A stretch of 64,000 nucleotides of DNA from Maniola hyperantus (GCF_902806685.2 NC_048542.1:2898533-2962532), one strand, 5' to 3'; numbered from the stretch's first letter, positions 52,301 to 63,566 are shown. Notes: generated by a model not told the origin, from the sequence alone. Program-made: numbers and translations.

Positions 52301-55300
52301 ACTAGGTGCCCTGCCCATTCCCACTTCAGCTTCGCAACCCGTTGAGCTATGTCGGTTACTCTAGTTCTGTAGTGTAGTTGGTGGCGTGTGGAAGTCCCTA
52401 TAAGAGACCTATGTCCAGCTGTGGACGTCTATTGGTTGATGATGATGATGATGATGAAATTAATTAATTAAAGAGGGAACTTTTAAATTCCAGGGCCCTC
52501 AACAACCGCGACATCTACCTCGGCTTCGAATACATGGAGACGGACCTCCACAATGTGATCAAACGCGGCAACATACTCAAAGACGTCCACAAGCGGTACA
52601 TCATGTACCAGATGCTGAAGGCCACCAAGTATATACACTCGGGGAACGTGATACATAGGGACCAGAAACCTAGTAATGTGCTTATTGATAGCGCTTGTAG
52701 GTAAGTCTCTTGTTTTATACAAGCGCGCTCCAACCTAGACCTCATCATTGCTATGTTTCGCAATAACAATAAAAATAAAAAAGCGTTTAAGATGTGGCGT
52801 TCATTAGACATGATTCACGAGTGAAGAGTGATTGATTACCCCCATACTTAAATAAAGCAGTAAATAAAGCACCGGTTTTTTCAATATTTGAAAAGTTATC
52901 GACCGAAATAGAAAAACCGGTTCATTCAATCGGCCATAAATCGTAAACGGTAAATTTTACAAAAAAGTTTATAGGAAACAAAAAATGCGAAATTTTATTT
53001 TCTACAATAATAATTTATGTAATTTTTGCCCTTAAGCGGATAGTTTCCGAGATATCAGCCAAAAACTTTCCCTCAAGATAGCGATCGAAGCTCCACCTGG
53101 ATCTGTCAGCATTTTGTGATTTTATGGTCAGCAAGTGACCCTTTACCTAAAAAAAAATTTGGATCGGAAATTTAGTGCGAGGTTAAATGCTCTATTTACT
53201 GGTCTATGTCATGCAAACATCAGTCTTCAAATTAGACATTACTTCTTTGTCTTGAAATGCCGTCTCCTATCGGAGGTTGGCAATCGTTAGGGCTATCTGC
53301 ACCTTGGACAATGCTGCTCCATCTCATCCTGTCGCGTACTATAGCTGTAACTCTTTTTTCAACGGTGAAGGAAACATCGTGTAGAAACTTGTATAGCTAA
53401 AAGTTTTTCGCAATGTTCCAAAGCATAAGAAGTCTGCCAATCCGCACTTAGTCTGCGTGGTGGTGACCTAAACCCCTCTTATTTTGAGAGGAGACCCGTG
53501 TTCAGTACTGGGCTGGCGATGGGTTGATTATGGACATTAAGAAATTCAACCTCTCAGTTCTCCTCTCTATTTATTTTTTGGCTCGATACAAAAAAAAACC
53601 GCGAAGTTTCCCCAAAATACAATATTTTACACGACCATTAGAAGAAAAACCAGTTTTATTCGGTTGATATAAAACCAATTTTTAATCAAATTTCGTATTT
53701 ACGTTCAACGTTTAATGCACTAAGGGATTATGGTATTATTTTATGGTAACAGAGCACATAAAATTTTAAATATCTTAAATATTTATAAAAAAAATTGCAA
53801 CAAATTTGCGCTCGGGCGGCTGGCTCCTGTGCGCCGCCCCGTCAGTCGCCCGCAACGCGTCTTAGAGATGTACCCGTGTACTTCAATCCCACATCGCCAT
53901 AATAATTTTTTCAGGGTTAAGATAGCAGACTTTGGTCTGGCTAGATCAGTGTCGTCCATGTATTCTGGCGGTGAGGACGGCGCTGACCCTTGCCTCACTG
54001 ATTATGTGGCCACGCGATGGTATCGAGCGCCTGAAATACTCATTGCTAGCAAGAGGTAAGAAGATTCTACCTTTATTATATTTTCTAGCGTTTTTCAGTT
54101 GAATACCTAAGAGATGAGACAGTATTAAAAACAGTAATAAAACACGTTTACCAGGAACCTCTGAAGAACCTGTTTAGTTTTTCAAAAAAAAGTACTGATG
54201 AAGTTTTTTTTAGTAATATTTACAACCTACAGGTAGAATGGTAGCAACAACTGAACTTTCCATCTGACGAAACCTGGATTTTGAGCAGGATTTTCACTTC
54301 CTCCGCTATCCCTAGTTGTTCCATCAGCTATGTAGGTTCTGCCTTCAGAAGCTTGTTTGTATTATCTTCAGTTCCGCCTACAATAAAAACTGCTCTTTAA
54401 GTTTAAAGGTATCCAAGGCCAAAAAATGCATAGCGCGAAGCAAGTATTTTCGGCGCAGCCTAAAACTACATGCTTTTTGATTTTACTGACGCAAGCCTTT
54501 TCATAAATGGATAAAGAAGAGACAACGCCACCTATCATCATCATCATCAACCGATAAACGTCCACTGCTGGACATAGGTCTCTTGTGGGGACTTCCACGC
54601 GCCACGGTCTTACGCCGCCTGCTCCTGCTCGCTGCGACTCGTCTGATGTCATCCGACCACACCTATACAATCACGCAATGAATCTGTTCTAGAGAATCAC
54701 TACCCAGCGAAAGTGTGTTTGTTTGCTGGTGTGTCCTTCAATCACGTCGCAACGGATCGACGTGTTTTTTTGCATTGGTATAATTACACCTGGAGAGTGA
54801 CATAGGCTAGTCATTCATAAATTTTCCTTCCTCCCAGCTACACCAAGGGCATAGACATGTGGTCCCTCGGATGCATCTTAGGAGAGATGCTGGTCGGCAA
54901 GCCCTTGTTCCCGGGCTCGTCTACCGTCAACCAGATCGAGAGGATCATGGCTGCCCTGCCACGACCATCTTCTGAAGGTTTGTGCTTTTGTCATTACAGC
55001 TCTATGCATCATGTTCTGCTGTGATCTTCGATGTTCTCTTGATACTTATTACTCTTTATTAGATTTCCTAAGGATCCCTTTCAATTCAAACGATCATTTA
55101 GGATTTCTGCTGTCGTCTATTATTTTCTTGATGATTCTTGCTTTTTAAAATACTACTTCTTATACTACTATTTACTAGTACTTAGCTTGAAGGTTCCAAT
55201 AAAAATGCCCAAGTATCTTTTGAAGATTCTAAGTAGTTTCTCAACATTGAACAAAAATTTTATGTTTTCTGAAGAATAACATTATTCTCTTGTTTACCTT

Positions 55301-56941
55301 GGTTTACGATCCACTGAGATTTACAGATATTTCCACTGACATTTCCATCTAGTTCAAGTTACCACCATCCTCTTGCAGACATAGCAGCAGTCTGTAGCGG
55401 TTATGGTTCTTCTCTGATCAGAGAGCAAGCAGCATCAAACGGAGGAGGAGCATCTCTCAACGCGATGGTCTCCTGCGCCCCTCGAGATGCGGCAGACTTG
55501 GTCCACCGGCTCCTGGTGTTCAACCCCGCCAAACGGCTGAGTGCTGAGCGGGCTTTGCATCACGAATACGTTGCCAAGTATGTAATTTTATATATCATCT
55601 TCCAGACTTATCAGCAGTGTGGTGCCTTTCTGATCAAGGAGCATGTAGCATCTAATCTCTTAATATAGTGCTCTATTGTGTGCCTTGTGATGCGACAGAC
55701 TTGGTCCACCAGTTCCTGACATTCAATCGCTCCAAACGGCTGTATTGCTTGTAATTCTAGGTCAACGGGAAGTAGGTACCCTGGATTTCAAGGGACAGAC
55801 GGATAGACAGACAGACAACGAAGTAATCCTATAAGGGTTCCCTTTTTTTCTGGAAATACGGTACCTTATGAAGTGTGGAATAATTTTATTCCATCTCTTT
55901 CTAGATTCCATCGCGAAAAAGACGAGCCAATCCTACCTTCCGACGTCCTCCTGCCACTTCGCGACGACAAACAGATGTCAGTGGATGACTACAGGAACAA
56001 ACTATACAGTATCATGGCCAAAGGATTCCAGAACCACACCAGTCAATTGAGAAAACCACATTCCAGGTAAGGTTCTTCTGACAGGTTCACCCTTGACTTA
56101 CCTCGTGGTAAGGGGTGATGCGGTCTAAGATGAAAGCGGGCTTACTTGGAAGGCGTATGACAGTTTTAATTAAACCCATACGTACCCATTATCGGTTTCT
56201 ACGCCCCATTATTCAGGAACGCTAAATTCTTTGGCCAACACCAGTCTTTGCTGGTATTTTAGTAAACATTAATCACAGCCTTCCCCGAAACCAGACCAGA
56301 CCCAAAATCCAGAGAACCCGAGACTTATAATGCGTCAGGGAGCTCATCAAAAAGTCTTTAAGATTGCTAAGCATTTGATTTCAATTTGCAAATAATACCT
56401 TGCTGTTAATATCACGTAGCATAATATTATTCTAACATGACAGGACCCAATTTTTTAACTAATAATCTCCACTTGTTTCTTCAACAGCAAATCCCAAACT
56501 CTCGCAGCCACTACCAAAAGCAAAAGTTTCCAAGAAACTTCAGACCTCGTCAAATCTTATACCAAGTCAACAAAATACTTGAGCGTGTCAGCCGACCAGA
56601 AAATTAGACCGAAGCCAAAATCGGTCGAGAAACCACTCAAAGAGTTCCGTTCCGACCAGACTATTGGGAAACCTCTGAAAGCTACCAAATTGTTTGAAAC
56701 ACGAGACCACCAAGCATGGATGGAGAACTGCCATGGAGATTATTTCCAACCAGTGTCAAGACAGAGTCCTTCTGACAACGGGTATATGAGTGGGGGTAAA
56801 AAAAGCGTTCAGCAAAGGAGGAACTCCACCTCTTTCTCCACCATAACCATCGGTGGAGATGGATATGGTTTTGGGAACCAGAGGAGACATGGTGTCATAA
56901 CCGCTAGTGCTCTTATGGATTTAAGAACGAGCATTCGGTGA
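49350..56941 (+). CDS. MAPK15: Mitogen-activated protein kinase 15 (ERK7/ERK8), 541 aa, 7 exons
   Basis: Atypical MAP kinase tied to ciliogenesis, autophagy and secretion control. Exons: 49350-49672, 52494-52700, 53915-54055, 54838-54977, 55379-55577, 55905-56066, 56488-56941; phases agree (1626 nt), close to human MAPK15 (544 aa). Kinase motifs: GKGAYGIVWKAVD (P-loop), VAIKK (Lys69), TDAQRTFREI, HRDQKPSNV (Asp164; the glutamine instead of leucine is typical of ERK7/8), ADFGLAR, ATRWYRAPE and DMWSLGCILGEML. The activation loop is Thr205-Asp206-Tyr207, not the usual TEY. The kinase domain ends near RLSAERALHHEYVAKF. A basic, serine-rich C-terminal tail of about 190 residues follows. An internal methionine at residue 29 lies near where the human protein begins, so a shorter start is possible. 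Introns are filled with repeats. Confidence 0.94.
50218..50538 (+). repeat. tRNA-derived SINE, family S3 (MAPK15 intron 1)
   Basis: CTGGCGCACTGGTAAGCGCT (A box), GGGTTCGATTGC (B box), GGAGGCTTCGGCCGTGGC, then GGTGAGATTGCAGTCAAGGG and a CTATCTGAATAAAAATA end. Confidence 0.78.
50655..51200 (-). mobile_element. RTE-like LINE 3' end, longest copy (MAPK15 intron 1)
   Basis: Same unit as 20622-20832, extended by about 330 bp. GGTCTTCCAACGCTGCGC, GGTGCAAGGTCGCCATTC and AACTTGTAGAGCTATGTCGG lie on the plus strand. CAT repeats at the start are the minus-strand GAT tail. Frames are broken. Confidence 0.6.
51460..51685 (-). repeat. SINE-like repeat B, well preserved (MAPK15 intron 1)
   Basis: ATCCATACTAATATTATAAA, GCTAGCTTTTCACGGCCCAA, CTACTTTTTATCC-like GATACTTTTTATCCCGGAAA, GGACGAAGTCGCGGGCATTA. 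Confidence 0.75.
51868..51990 (+). repeat. Repeat remnants: AGGGTTCCGTA-type piece and LINE tail
   Basis: CAGACAGACAGCAGAGTGAC followed by GGCATTCCGAACCAGTGGTA and AAGTACTTTTAAAAGTTTAT. Confidence 0.5.
52148..52456. mobile_element. RTE-like LINE fragments in head-to-head arrangement (MAPK15 intron 1)
   Basis: The left part (to about 52370) is in the minus-strand orientation of the family. The right part, GGAAGTCCCTATAAGAGACC to (GAT)n at 52437-52456, is in plus orientation. This suggests an inversion or twin-priming event. It ends 37 bp before exon 2. Confidence 0.55.
53355..53530 (+). repeat. SINE S1 fragment (MAPK15 intron 2)
   Basis: TCAACGGTGAAGGAAACATC, CCAATCCGCACTTAGTCTGC, GGGCTGGCGATGGGTTGATT. 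Confidence 0.6.
54536..54815 (-). repeat. RTE-like LINE tail and SINE-like repeat B fragment (MAPK15 intron 3)
   Basis: 54536-54665: CCACTGCTGGACATAGGTCT and GCCACGGTCTTACGCCGCC. 54711-54815: GCGAAAGTGTGTTTGTTTGC and CAATCACGTCGCAACGGATC. Confidence 0.6.
55680..55866 (+). repeat. Diverged exon 5 copy and AGGGTTCCGTA fragment (MAPK15 intron 5)
   Basis: CGACAGACTTGGTCCACCAG and TCGCTCCAAACGGCTGT (55690-55745) resemble exon 5 sequence GGCAGACTTGGTCCACCGGC and CCGCCAAACGGCTGAGT, as a partial local duplicate. From 55758, AATTCTAGGTCAACGGGAAG and CCTATAAGGGTTCCC belong to the GGTTCCGTA unit. Confidence 0.55.
56080..56345 (-). repeat. SINE S3, decayed (MAPK15 intron 6)
   Basis: GGTGATGCGGTCTAAGATG and TTAATTAAACCCATACG are the minus-strand S3 body. 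The tRNA-like head is lost. Confidence 0.5.
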
Positions 56942-57677
56942 AAAAGAGTCAAAGGAAGAATCTCTTAGTATTAGTGCCAGTAGGTTTTTGGATTTGATTT
57001 TGATGTTCTTTCTGCGTTGCTGTAGAATATACAAAACGTGCGGATCTTGATGGTTCTTCAGACATAGTTCTTCAGAGGTTTTGATGAAATGATTTTTTTT
57101 ATTGATTTCGTAGATCTTTCATTATTTGGATGTGGGCATGCTGTGGATATCCAAACATTTTTGTATGGATGTATTATTTTGCCCTGACCTCCTAAACACA
57201 TTACAGTACAGTAGTTTCCCGAAGAATCGTAAATCCCATGAGAAAGAAATGAGAATACGTGTTACAGTGCGAAGCAAACAACTTGAACATTGACGGGATT
57301 GGCTGGCGAATGGAGGAATTGGCACGCAATTGGTCGATCAGTCGGCGCGGGTGCACGCCATTGGTTGATAAGTTGATCCTTGCTTCCAGGATTCGCCACT
57401 AACCGTTTAATGTTCAAGTTATTAGCCGAGCATTATACTTAAGTGTGACATAAAACCTTTCGTCGTTTTAATCGATAGACGTCTTCTGCTGGACATAGGT
57501 CTTTTGCAAGAATTGCCTCAGAACATGCTCCTGTGCTATTTGTCAATTGGTCATCATTTCTCCAAAGTCCAAACCATACCACGTCTGTAGCACACACCTT
57601 AGCTTTTATTTGGGCAGGTTTAATGAAACCTATACTCCTTGGATTCCACGCTAAATAGCCTGACATCACATCTTTTT

Positions 57678-58510
57678 TAGGGTTCCGTAGTAAACAAGGA
57701 ACCCGTATAGTTTCACCATGTCCGTCCGTCTGTCTGTCCGTCCGTCCTCGGTTAAATGGTAAATTAAAACTACCTGACTATTCATAAGCACTTGTAAAAA
57801 GTTTACATGAATAAAAAAACATTCTATTCTATTCTATTCTATTCTAATCTCAAAGAATATTAGTGCTAGAAATCTGTAATTTGGCATGGGTATAAATATT
57901 AATCACGCCGACAAAGTGGTGAAATAAAATTTTGTAAAATATTTTTTTTTGGGTAGCTCCCCTACCTACATGTAAAGTGGGGATGAATTTTATTTTCTCG
58001 CCTACCTCATAGGGTATCGTTGAATAGGTCTTTTAAAAATACTGTGGGTGTGGTAACATCATTTTTCGATTTCTAGATCCGTTTGTAAAATATGATGTTT
58101 TAAAGTGCTAATTTTTAATTTTTATTAGAATCAAGTGTCCCCCCCTCTATCAGCCAAATGGTAGTATATAGGAACGTGAAAAAATTTACAGCAGTAGTAT
58201 ATATAATAGTTTGTGCGCGTCAATAGCTCAGCCGGTAAAGGAGTGGACTGAAAACCGAAAGGTCGACGGTTCAAACCCCGCCCGTTGCACTATTGTCGTA
58301 CCTACTCCTAGCACAAGCCTGACCACGGATTGGAGAGGAAAGGGGAATATTAGTCATTTAACATGGCTAATATTCTTTAAAAAAAATCAATTTTAAAGGA
58401 AAACTATCATAGCTAAGTAGAGTTCACAGGTTAAGTAGTTATATCTGTTTTTCGAGGATTGTGACTACGGAACCCTACACTGCGCGTGGCCCGCCACGCA
58501 CTTGTTTTTT
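57678..58510 (+). repeat. AGGGTTCCGTA unit with two nested insertions
   Basis: The outer ends are TAGGGTTCCGTAGTAAACAA and TACGGAACCCTACACTGCGC. Inside are a LINE tail with (TTCTA)n (57757-57846) and SINE S2 (58214-58385). Confidence 0.65.
58214..58385 (+). repeat. tRNA-derived SINE, family S2
   Basis: GTCAATAGCTCAGCCGGTAA (A box), GGACTGAAAACCGAAAGG, GGTTCAAACCCC (B box), CGTACCTACTCCTAGCACAA, ending near ATTCTTTAAAAAAAA. Confidence 0.75.
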
Positions 58511-59300
58511 TTAACGCTGGGAAATGCGTTTACGCATCCCCCCTCCTGGAAGCCAGCAAGCAAACCAGCCAGCCAACCAACTGGGTAGGGGTATTTAATA
58601 GATTGTTTTTTTTTTTACATTTTTATTAACTAAAATGAATTCTTATGATGTTCTCGAATAACTCGCATAAAGTAGGTTCTCTAGAGAGTATTTCTTAGAC
58701 TTAACTATAATAATAATTTAGACATTAATGAATAGATTAAACTGAAATACTTTCTAAATTTATAAGTCCACTAGCTGATGCCCGCGACTTCGTTAGGTTT
58801 TTAAAACACACTATCGCATTTATAATAAGGGTAGGTACTGATGAATTTGTTATAAAAATAGTTCCTAGATTTTTTCAAACTAGTCAAGAAATAAGCAATA
58901 ACGCCTAGTGAAATACAAATTTTTGTCTATTCGAGTGTTAGTGCCTTGAAGCATCGAGGTCCCAGGTTCGAGCCCGTGATATTAAAATTACGTGTTCGTG
59001 TTAAAAAAAAGTTGCTGATGTTAAAGTTTTGTTTCTGTAGCGCACAGGTTAAATGGGTTAAATAATAAAATAATGTTTCTATTAAGACGTAATAAATTCA
59101 CTTCACTGCCATAGACCAAAGATTATATACCTACCTACTTGAAATAGTTATGTACTTATTTGTAACATTCTTTGCTATAAAATAGATTAAAATTTCCAAA
59201 AAAATAACCTTGTTTTTTACTTAAATTATTATTTAACTACATATCTATTTTTTATTATCTGAAATACTGTATGGGTGCATTGTGAAATCCACTGAAATGT

Positions 59301-59451
59301 ATAAGTCCCGCAAATTGCTAATGCGCGTGGCCGCCATTTCAGTGACGTCAGCACTAGACTGAAGTTTCGAGCTGATGGTATATTTTTATTTCGGCTGACG
59401 TCTAAATGAGGTCATTTCGATGTTAATGAGACATGGTTCCTTAGGGACTTA
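59301..59451. mobile_element. Palindromic MITE, family 5 copy c
   Basis: ATAAGTCCCGCAAATTGCTA at the left. The internal sequence is nearly the same as 37848-38013 (GAAGTTTCGAGCTGATGGTA). The right arm is shortened to GGTTCCTTAGGGACTTA. Confidence 0.7.
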
Positions 59452-59545
59452 GGTACTTATATGCTAAAAGACGTGTGCTCGTGTGCCATGGGTGCCATAC
59501 AAAGCGAGTACCTACGCTCCTTAGAAATAATCGAAATAATAAGTA

Positions 59546-59799
59546 TAGGTAGTCCGTAAAAAATGACTTTTCACGCGCCATTTTAACTCTAAAGTACGGT
59601 TCACCATCTAAGGCACCGAGAAGTAAACCAAGTCTCCGATCTAAGGGTTCACCTTTAAAACACTCACTCACTTTTGACATGAAATTTGAGACAAAGTTAA
59701 AATGGCGCGTGAGAAGTTAAATTTTACCGCTCATGAGCAGTTTACCAGATTCTCAATTCACCAGATTCGCATCTCATGAGCCAAATTTTACGCGTTATA
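59546..59799. mobile_element. MITE family 3 copy c, rearranged
   Basis: TAGTCCGTAAAAAATGAC and CGCGCCATTTTAACTCTAAA at the left, AAAATGGCGCGTGAGAAG then TTTTACGCGTTATA at the right, with extra internal duplications (CTCATGAG, CACCAGATTC). Confidence 0.6.
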
Positions 59800-60518
59800 C
59801 CTACTAGCTAGTACCTACTAGTTCATTAAAAATTAGATAGTTCCTACTTATATGGACCATGGTACGGTACACTCATATCATTGCTGCCATCAGCGCCAAA
59901 ATGGCGAAAATTGCAGTTCCAGCATACAGTTTTAAGTAGTAGAGATCAGTCAGTGGGTAAAATCGGTAAAATCTTCTTTCTGTTTGCTGTCAAACTAAAC
60001 GTCTTAAAAAGTAGAATTTAATGAAATTTAGACATGGTTTTTACAATTTCCTAAATAAATCGCACAAAAAGTAGAAAAATCAACATGAAAGTTAAAACTT
60101 TGTTCCAATTTGCATGTTTGCTCGTCTGGCGCACGAATATAGTTAGCGCACATACCAGGGTCCCCGTGCTTTCTCTGGATCATAAGGGAAATATAACAAA
60201 AAAATCTGTTAAGGAACCATTGAGGGTACATTTTTTAAATAATAGTCAGATTTATTATACGTAGATAGTCTTTTTATAAAGCCTATAAGCTATTGTAGAA
60301 AGAAAGAGAACATTTATTGAGAAATTATGCCTGTTGTCATCAGGGGGCCTCCTCCATTTGGATATTTAAGCTAATGCCCCAAGCAGAAGAAGCGCCGGAA
60401 TTATCAACATTACAAGTAGCATTATCATCACGGCATTCCGAATCAGTGGTAAATTAAACTAGTTGACGATTCAAAAGCACTTTACAAGTTTACTTGAATA
60501 AAAATATATTCTACTAGT

Positions 60519-60732
60519 GACTTCGTCCGCGTGGAATTAGGTTTTTCAAAAATTCCGTGGGAACTCTTTGATTTTCCGGGATAAAAAGTAGCCTATGTCA
60601 CTCTCCAGGTCTTTATCTATACCCATGCATAAAATCACGTCAATCCGCTGCACCGTTGCGACGTGATTGAAGGACGAACCAAAAAACCAACAAACAAACA
60701 CGCTTTCGCATTTATAATAAGGGTACTGATTC
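60519..60732 (+). repeat. SINE-like repeat B
   Basis: GTGACTTCGTCCGCGTGGAA, GGAACTCTTTGATTTTCCGG, TAAAATCACGTCAATCCGC, CGCATTTATAATAAGGGTA. Confidence 0.7.
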
Positions 60733-61015
60733 TATTCTATTCGACTCTATTATTATGTTAATCCCGGCTCACTACTGAGAACTGATCTTCTCAGAATGAG
60801 AAGGATTCATATAGAGTCACGCTGGCCAAGTGCGGATTAACAAACTCCACACACCTTTAAGAAACATGGTGAACTCTCAGGAATAAGGTATAATATGCAG
60901 GTCTCCTCACGATGTTTTTCTTCACCGTTAAAACAAGATACGGGATATTTGCTTCGTACCTAACTCCGAATAGTTCAAAACAAGGACTTAAGTACATATA
61001 TTTGAATATTTCCAG

Positions 61016-63566
61016 TTTCTCCCCTTCATAATGCTAATAGATCACAACCAGGACACGAGCGAGTATTGGCGGGAGACGGAAATCCTGTCCCTGGTCAAGA
61101 ACAACGACGTCAATATAGACTTCGAGGAATGCGAGAGGAGTTGCCCCGACAAGTTGCTAGTTCAAATCCCTTCCAGACGAACTGTTAGACCTATCTGTAG
61201 GAGTAATAATGGTAAGGTATCTAAATACATTGCTGTGGTAGCCCAGTGGTTAGGACGTCCGCCTTCCAATCGGAGGTCGGGGGTTCGATCCCGGGCACGC
61301 ACCTCTAACTTTTCGGAGTTATGTGCGTTTTTAAGTAATATGCTCCTGAAAAAAGCATATTACACAATTGAAGATTATCTAAATGATAAAAGAGCGTGGA
61401 TTTGACCAGCAGCTCATTTCAGCAACGCACAAGACTGAAAATACTATTTTATACATGGCATAATCTTGTACCTATATCAAATATTTGAAAAGAGCAACTG
61501 CCGAGTTTCTTGCTGGTTCTTCTCGGTAGGAAAGGCATTCCGAACCAGTGGTAGATGCATCCGACTATTCGTAAGTACTTGTAAAAGTTTATTCAAATAA
61601 AAAAGATTTTTATTTTATTTTATTTTATTTTATTTTATTTTATTTTATTTTATTTTATTTTATTTTATTTTATTTTATTTTATTTTATTTTATTTTATTT
61701 TATTTTATTTTTTTTATTTTATTTTATTTTATTTTATTTTATTTTATTTTTTTATTTTATTTTATTTTATTTTATTTTATTTTATTTTATTTTATTTTAT
61801 TTTATTTTATTTTATTTTATTTTATTTTATTTTATTTTATTTTATTTTATTTAAGTAATTAAAATATCACTTGCTTTAACGGTGAAGGAAAACATTGTGA
61901 GGAAACCTGCATGCTTGAGAGTTCTCCATAATGTTCTCAAATGTGTGTGAAGTCTGCCAATCCGCACTTGGCCAGCGTGGTAGACTATGGCCAAAACCCT
62001 TCTCTCTCTGAGAGGAGACCTGTGCTCTGTAGTGAGCCGGTGATGGGTTAATCATGATGATGATTATCTAAATACAAGGGACCACAAGCTTCATCAATCC
62101 ACCGTAGGCTCCTGAGCATGGGTCTCCTCTCAGAATGGCAGAGGCGGATTAAATGTCGACATCGCCCTAGGCAAGCACCTCATAAGCGCCTCTTTAACAG
62201 TCATATTAAAATTTTTACTAACCTCGAAAGAACGAGTAATCGTCTCATTGTAATGCTGCTAGTTGGTGAATATACTATTTATGTGAACGAATGAAGAATA
62301 TCACGCCATGACGCTTTGCTATATTAGAGAAGAGACAGTTTTGGTCACTCCAATATAATATTAGTAGCCTAAATTGCGGGATGAAAGCTTTTTCTGTGCC
62401 TTTCGTCAAAATTGGGCGGTGAATAGGAAAAACAGACAGACACACTCTCGCATTTGTAATATTATTTAGTATGGATTTTGATACTTCAATTTAAAAAAAA
62501 TTTACAGATTTCCAGCTATGTCCACAGTGCCCTCGTTTTAATAACTTCACTGAATGTGAACTCTTTCGTGATTCGTGCAAGTGAGATGCTGAAAAATAAT
62601 TTAATTAAACCTAAATTAAATTAACAAACTTATGCTCGCGACTTTGTGTAGTGCGCGTGGACTACACAAATTTCAAAACTCTATTTTACCCCTTTAGGGG
62701 TTGAATTTTCAAAAATCCTTTATTAACGGATGTCTACGACACAATAGCTATCTGCATGCCAAATTTCAGCCCGATTCGTCCAGTAGTTTGAGCTGTGCGT
62801 TGATAGATCAGTCAGTCAGTCACCTTTTCCTTTTGTATACAGGAAGATTTTTTGGTTTTGCACAAATTTTTTTGGTGGTTCTGTATCGTTAATAGAACAC
62901 ATTTCTATTCATAATTTTGTACCTTTTTTGAAATAATTTTTTACCTTAAAATAAGCAAATCATGGTCATACTATTCGTAAACAAAGCACGCTGTAAGCAC
63001 GCTAGCTGACTCTGACGCTTTCCCTTAAAAAAAGTACCAAGTTCGCATCTTAGACGATATTAAAGCGCGCGCGCGCGTCATCGGGTGTGAGTGCGTGTAT
63101 TTTAATCAACAGCTGAAGATAACGTTTGTAGGGTGACCCTAATCATCTGTTCAAAAGTGGATATCTTTGGTAAACGATAACTTTGGTATTCTTAAGTAAA
63201 ATAAAAAAATAAAAAATACGTGTTAATTAAATTTCGTTTCTATAACAACATAAAAAAAAGTGCAACAACAAAAAAATCTTCCTGTACTATATAGATTTAC
63301 TTACGTCATTTTAGGTGTAAGTAAATAAACCACTTACCACTAAAATTATTGTTGTAAATTATTGCGCATTGGGTAGGTGAGTTATATTACCCTGCCGGTA
63401 GTTAGGTATGCCGAATATTTTTCACCATTTTTGTTCAGGGAAAGCAAGGTGTTCCCATCCGAGTACCATACTTACTGCGACAGGAAGTATGGCAGGTGGA
63501 AGACCATGTTCATCCCAGCGGACTACGTGCAGTGTCGTTGCTGTGATGAATGCGTCTTCTATAGAG
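61016..63566 (+). CDS. Unrecognised cysteine-rich protein, three exons, incomplete at the 3' side
   Basis: Exons: 61016-61211 (acceptor ATATTTCCAG, donor GTAAGG), 62508-62580 (acceptor TTTACAG, donor GTGAGA), 63439-63566 (acceptor TTTTGTTCAG, donor GTATAA). Phases agree across all three, and the frame is open for 132 codons. The first exon may begin inside the gene (FLPFIMLID) or at its ATG 61031. Cysteines: ECERSC, PICR, LCPQCP, ECELF, DSCK, YCDRKYG and CRCCDEC. The density and pairing suggest an extracellular, disulfide-bonded protein, but no signal peptide is in view because 5' exons are probably missing. I do not recognise the family. The gene continues beyond 63566, probably out of the window. 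Introns hold a nested SINE/LINE, a MITE and two repeat A copies. Confidence 0.65.
61233..62066 (+). mobile_element. SINE S1 split by a LINE insertion
   Basis: The SINE head (61233-61339: GTGGTTAGGACGTCCGCC, GGGTTCGATCCC) and body-tail (61850-62066: AATATCACTTGCTTTAACGG to GGGTTAATCATGATGATG) are separated by the LINE fragment at 61340-61849. Confidence 0.85.
61330..61859 (+). mobile_element. LINE 3' end with long TTTTA tail and target duplication
   Basis: The direct repeat TTTAAGTAAT (61330-61339, 61850-61859) flanks it. Only the last 21 codons (MLLKKAYYTIEDYLNDKRAW) and the 3' UTR remain, followed by about 245 bp of (TTTTA)n at 61602-61849. It is the same family as 41165-41577, which ends in TTCTA repeats instead. 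Confidence 0.88.
62626..62837 (+). repeat. SINE-like repeat A, copy 4
   Basis: AACTTATGCTCGCGACTTTG, CCCCTTTAGGGGTTGAATTT, GATAGATCAGTCAGTCAGTC. Its 3' end is interrupted by the MITE at 62840-63284. Confidence 0.72.
62838..63286. mobile_element. Inverted-repeat MITE with TA target duplication, 445 bp
   Basis: CAGGAAGATTTTTTGGTTTT at the left and ACAAAAAAATCTTCCTG at the right, each bordered by TA. Inserted in the 3' end of repeat A copy 4. Confidence 0.75.

Larger units (their letters stand above)
56942..61015. other. MAPK15 to cysteine-rich gene interval, repeats only
   Basis: Contains an RTE-like fragment (57462-57665), a GGTTCCGTA unit (57678-58510) broken by a LINE tail and a SINE S2, repeat B copies (58770-58842, 60519-60732), MITE families 5 and 3 (59301-59451, 59546-59799), a LINE tail (60430-60512) and a SINE S1 (60755-60960, minus). 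No gene recognised; an upstream exon of the next gene may be hidden here. Confidence 0.6.

Noticed and set aside
61233..61310. tRNA gene
   Set aside because: tRNA-like head of SINE S1, with SINE body following and several copies in the window.
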